From: Betaproteobacteria bacterium
Lineage (GTDB): Bacteria > Pseudomonadota > Gammaproteobacteria > Burkholderiales > SG8-41
Direction: 5' to 3'
Length of the DNA: 6,980 bases
Assembly: GCA_020028375.1 (NCBI GenBank)
Contig: JAHZNX010000124.1
Span: 1-6,980 of the forward strand
Shown here: one piece after another, positions 5,493-6,980 of the stretch
How positions within the stretch are numbered: position 1 is the first letter of the stretch
Layout of the letters: each line of letters starts with the position of its first letter
Translations under genes and position numbers: made by a program
Notes under the pieces: model-generated
Database searches by the model: none
Told to the model about the DNA's origin: nothing
Seen by the model: only the letters and a program-made list of their open reading frames with translations

Positions 5493-6953
5493 TCATCTCT
5501 CGGGGCAGCACGCGCTTTCGCCGCGGTGATAAGTCCACGTGAGCAGCGCGTCCTGCGCCGCCTGCGCGTTGGCGGCATTGGGGTGGTTGACGATGGACAC
5601 GACGACCAGGCGCCGCCCCCGCGCGTCGAGCATGTAGCCCGCGATCGAGCGCACCCCGGTCAGCGAGCCGGTCTTGATGTGGGCCTGCCCCGCCACATCG
5701 GCATCCGCGAGGCGTTTCTTCATCGTTCCGTCCATCGCGGCGAGCGGCAGCGAGGCGATGAACTCCGGCATTACCGGGCTCTGGAACGAGGAGAGCAGCA
5801 ACTGCCCGAGGTCACGCGCGCTGATGCGCTCGACGCGCGACAGCCCGGAACCGTTCTCCAGCACCAGCTCCGGAAAGGACAGCCCCTTTCCGGCCAGCCA
5901 TTCGCGGATCACGCGGTCGGTCTTCTCGCGTGTCGCTGGCTCCCCCGCTGCCTCCGCGCCGAGCGTGAGGTAGAGCTGCCGCGCCATGACATTGTTCGAG
6001 AACTTGTTCATGTCGCGCACGACCTGCGCGAGGGGGGGCGACTCGACCGCGCCGATCGGGCGCGCGTCCGCGCCCGCCGTGCCGTCGCGCACCGTGCCTG
6101 TGAAAGTCCCGCCAAGCTCGCGCCACAGCTCGCGGAACAAGCCGAGCACGTAATGGGCGTGCGGCAGCACGCTGTAGTTGCGCGCCCGCTCGCCGCAGCT
6201 CTCGGCGTAGCGGCCGCTGAACGCGAGGCGCGTCGCGGCTGAGCCGCCCTGCGCGTCCACCTTAAGGCGGTTGACCCAATCCCCGCACGGGCCGCCGACC
6301 AGCGTCAGCCGGTTGACGATCTGCACTTGCGGCAGCGCGGGCTCCGCCAGGATCTGCACCCGGCGCGCCTCGCTGTCCGGCACGAACAGGAGCCGCACCG
6401 CCTTGAAGTTCACCAGCAGCGCGTCCGGCCCGGTGTTGTACGGGCGCGTCGGTTGCTCGTCGAATCGCGCCGGGTCGTGGTCGGTGGCCGCGAAGTAGGT
6501 GCGGTCGAGCACGAGATCGCCGCGGATTTCACGCAGCCCCCGGCTGCGCAAGCCGCGTAGGAGCAGCCAGAAATTCTCGAGCGTAAGCTTGGGGTCGCCG
6601 CGGCCCTTCAGCACGAGATCGCCCTCGAGGACGCCGTTGCTCAATGTGCCGGCGGCGTAGGCCTCGGTCACCCACTGGAAGGCGGGACCGAGCAGCTCGA
6701 GCGCGGCATAGGTGGTGACGAGCTTGATGGAGGAGGCCGGATTCATCGGGCGCGCAGCGCCCGCGGCGAGGAGCGGGCTCGGCGCGCCGATTTCGTGGAC
6801 GTAGAACGCCGTCGCGATTTCGGGGATCTCGGCTTGCACGAGCGCCCGGGCGACCGGCTCGGGCAGGGAAGCCGCCTGGGCGGGGGTGCGCAGCAGCCCG
6901 GCCGCGAAAAGCGCCGCGACGACAGCCGTCAGCATGCCGTGGAGCGGGCGCAT
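5493..6953 (-). CDS. dacB: D-alanyl-D-alanine carboxypeptidase/endopeptidase, PBP4 type (peptidase family S13)
   Basis: This 486-residue protein (E. coli DacB has 477) is a periplasmic low-molecular-weight class C penicillin-binding protein. It trims the terminal D-Ala from peptidoglycan stem peptides and cleaves D-Ala-mDAP cross-links. A Sec signal (1-27) ends in the site AQA/A. The three active-site motifs are in order: SxxK at S74-S-I-K77 within NPASSIKLVTT, SxN at S319-N-N321 within KFSNNVMARQL, and KTG at 427-429 within HIKTGSLTGVRSIAGY. Family blocks GRGDPKLT (117-124), NTGPDALLVNF (173-183), LENGSGLSRVERIS (365-378) and MDGTMKKRL (407-415) are intact. C223 and C253 sit in the domain inserted between the first two motifs and could form a disulfide. 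The start ATG 6953 has only a weak TGGGG upstream. Its A is shared with a TAA in another frame (TAATG), hinting at coupling to a gene outside the window. Confidence 0.97.
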   Translation of the reverse strand: MRPLHGMLTAVVAALFAAGLLRTPAQAASLPEPVARALVQAEIPEIATAFYVHEIGAPSPLLAAGAARPMNPASSIKLVTTYAALELLGPAFQWVTEAYAAGTLSNGVLEGDLVLKGRGDPKLTLENFWLLLRGLRSRGLREIRGDLVLDRTYFAATDHDPARFDEQPTRPYNTGPDALLVNFKAVRLLFVPDSEARRVQILAEPALPQVQIVNRLTLVGGPCGDWVNRLKVDAQGGSAATRLAFSGRYAESCGERARNYSVLPHAHYVLGLFRELWRELGGTFTGTVRDGTAGADARPIGAVESPPLAQVVRDMNKFSNNVMARQLYLTLGAEAAGEPATREKTDRVIREWLAGKGLSFPELVLENGSGLSRVERISARDLGQLLLSSFQSPVMPEFIASLPLAAMDGTMKKRLADADVAGQAHIKTGSLTGVRSIAGYMLDARGRRLVVVSIVNHPNAANAQAAQDALLTWTYHRGESACCPER

Positions 6954-6980
6954 TACCCCATGCGCATCAGCGATACCGGC

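Noticed and set aside
5282..5578. Longer N-terminus for the exported protein (start at 5578, 259 residues)
   Set aside because: It would overlap the 3' end of dacB and put about 99 Arg-rich residues ahead of a perfect signal peptide. GGAGG is placed correctly for ATG 5281.
5526..6242. 238-codon plus-strand frame antisense to dacB
   Set aside because: It is a His/Arg-rich shadow frame, and dacB on the other strand has all three penicillin-binding motifs.

Overview
The window is strongly GC-rich and densely coded. It looks like an ordinary housekeeping segment of a proteobacterial chromosome. Proteobacterial-type RecG, UbiA and UbiD (the aerobic ubiquinone route), a PBP4/DacB with a Sec signal, and the base composition together suggest a Betaproteobacterium or a close high-GC Gammaproteobacterium. 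That placement is inferred from remembered family sequences, not from a search.

Layout. Bases 1-193 (+) hold the C-terminal half of a RidA/YjgF-type deaminase cut by the window edge. Twelve bases later a GTG start opens recG (206-2314, +), the branched-DNA helicase for fork rescue. A 52-bp gap holds a small hairpin and a good extended -10 promoter almost touching the ATG of ubiA (2367-3278, +). After 17 bp comes ubiD (3296-4768, +). UbiA prenylates 4-hydroxybenzoate and UbiD decarboxylates the product, so consecutive steps of ubiquinone synthesis sit side by side. A 30-bp convergent gap with a short GC hairpin separates them from two minus-strand genes: a 160-residue exported protein of unknown function (5281-4799) and dacB (6953-5493), a periplasmic D-Ala-D-Ala carboxypeptidase/endopeptidase. 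The 211 bp between those two contain no gene or clear terminator that I can see.

The genes form two convergent blocks: ridA-recG-ubiA-ubiD on the plus strand, and dacB-exported protein on the minus strand. I see no mobile elements, RNA genes, CRISPR arrays or phage genes, and no new multi-gene system. The points most worth a second look are the probable leaderless ubiA transcript, a non-consensus helicase motif V in RecG, and the uncharacterised exported protein with a beta-signal-like C-terminus.
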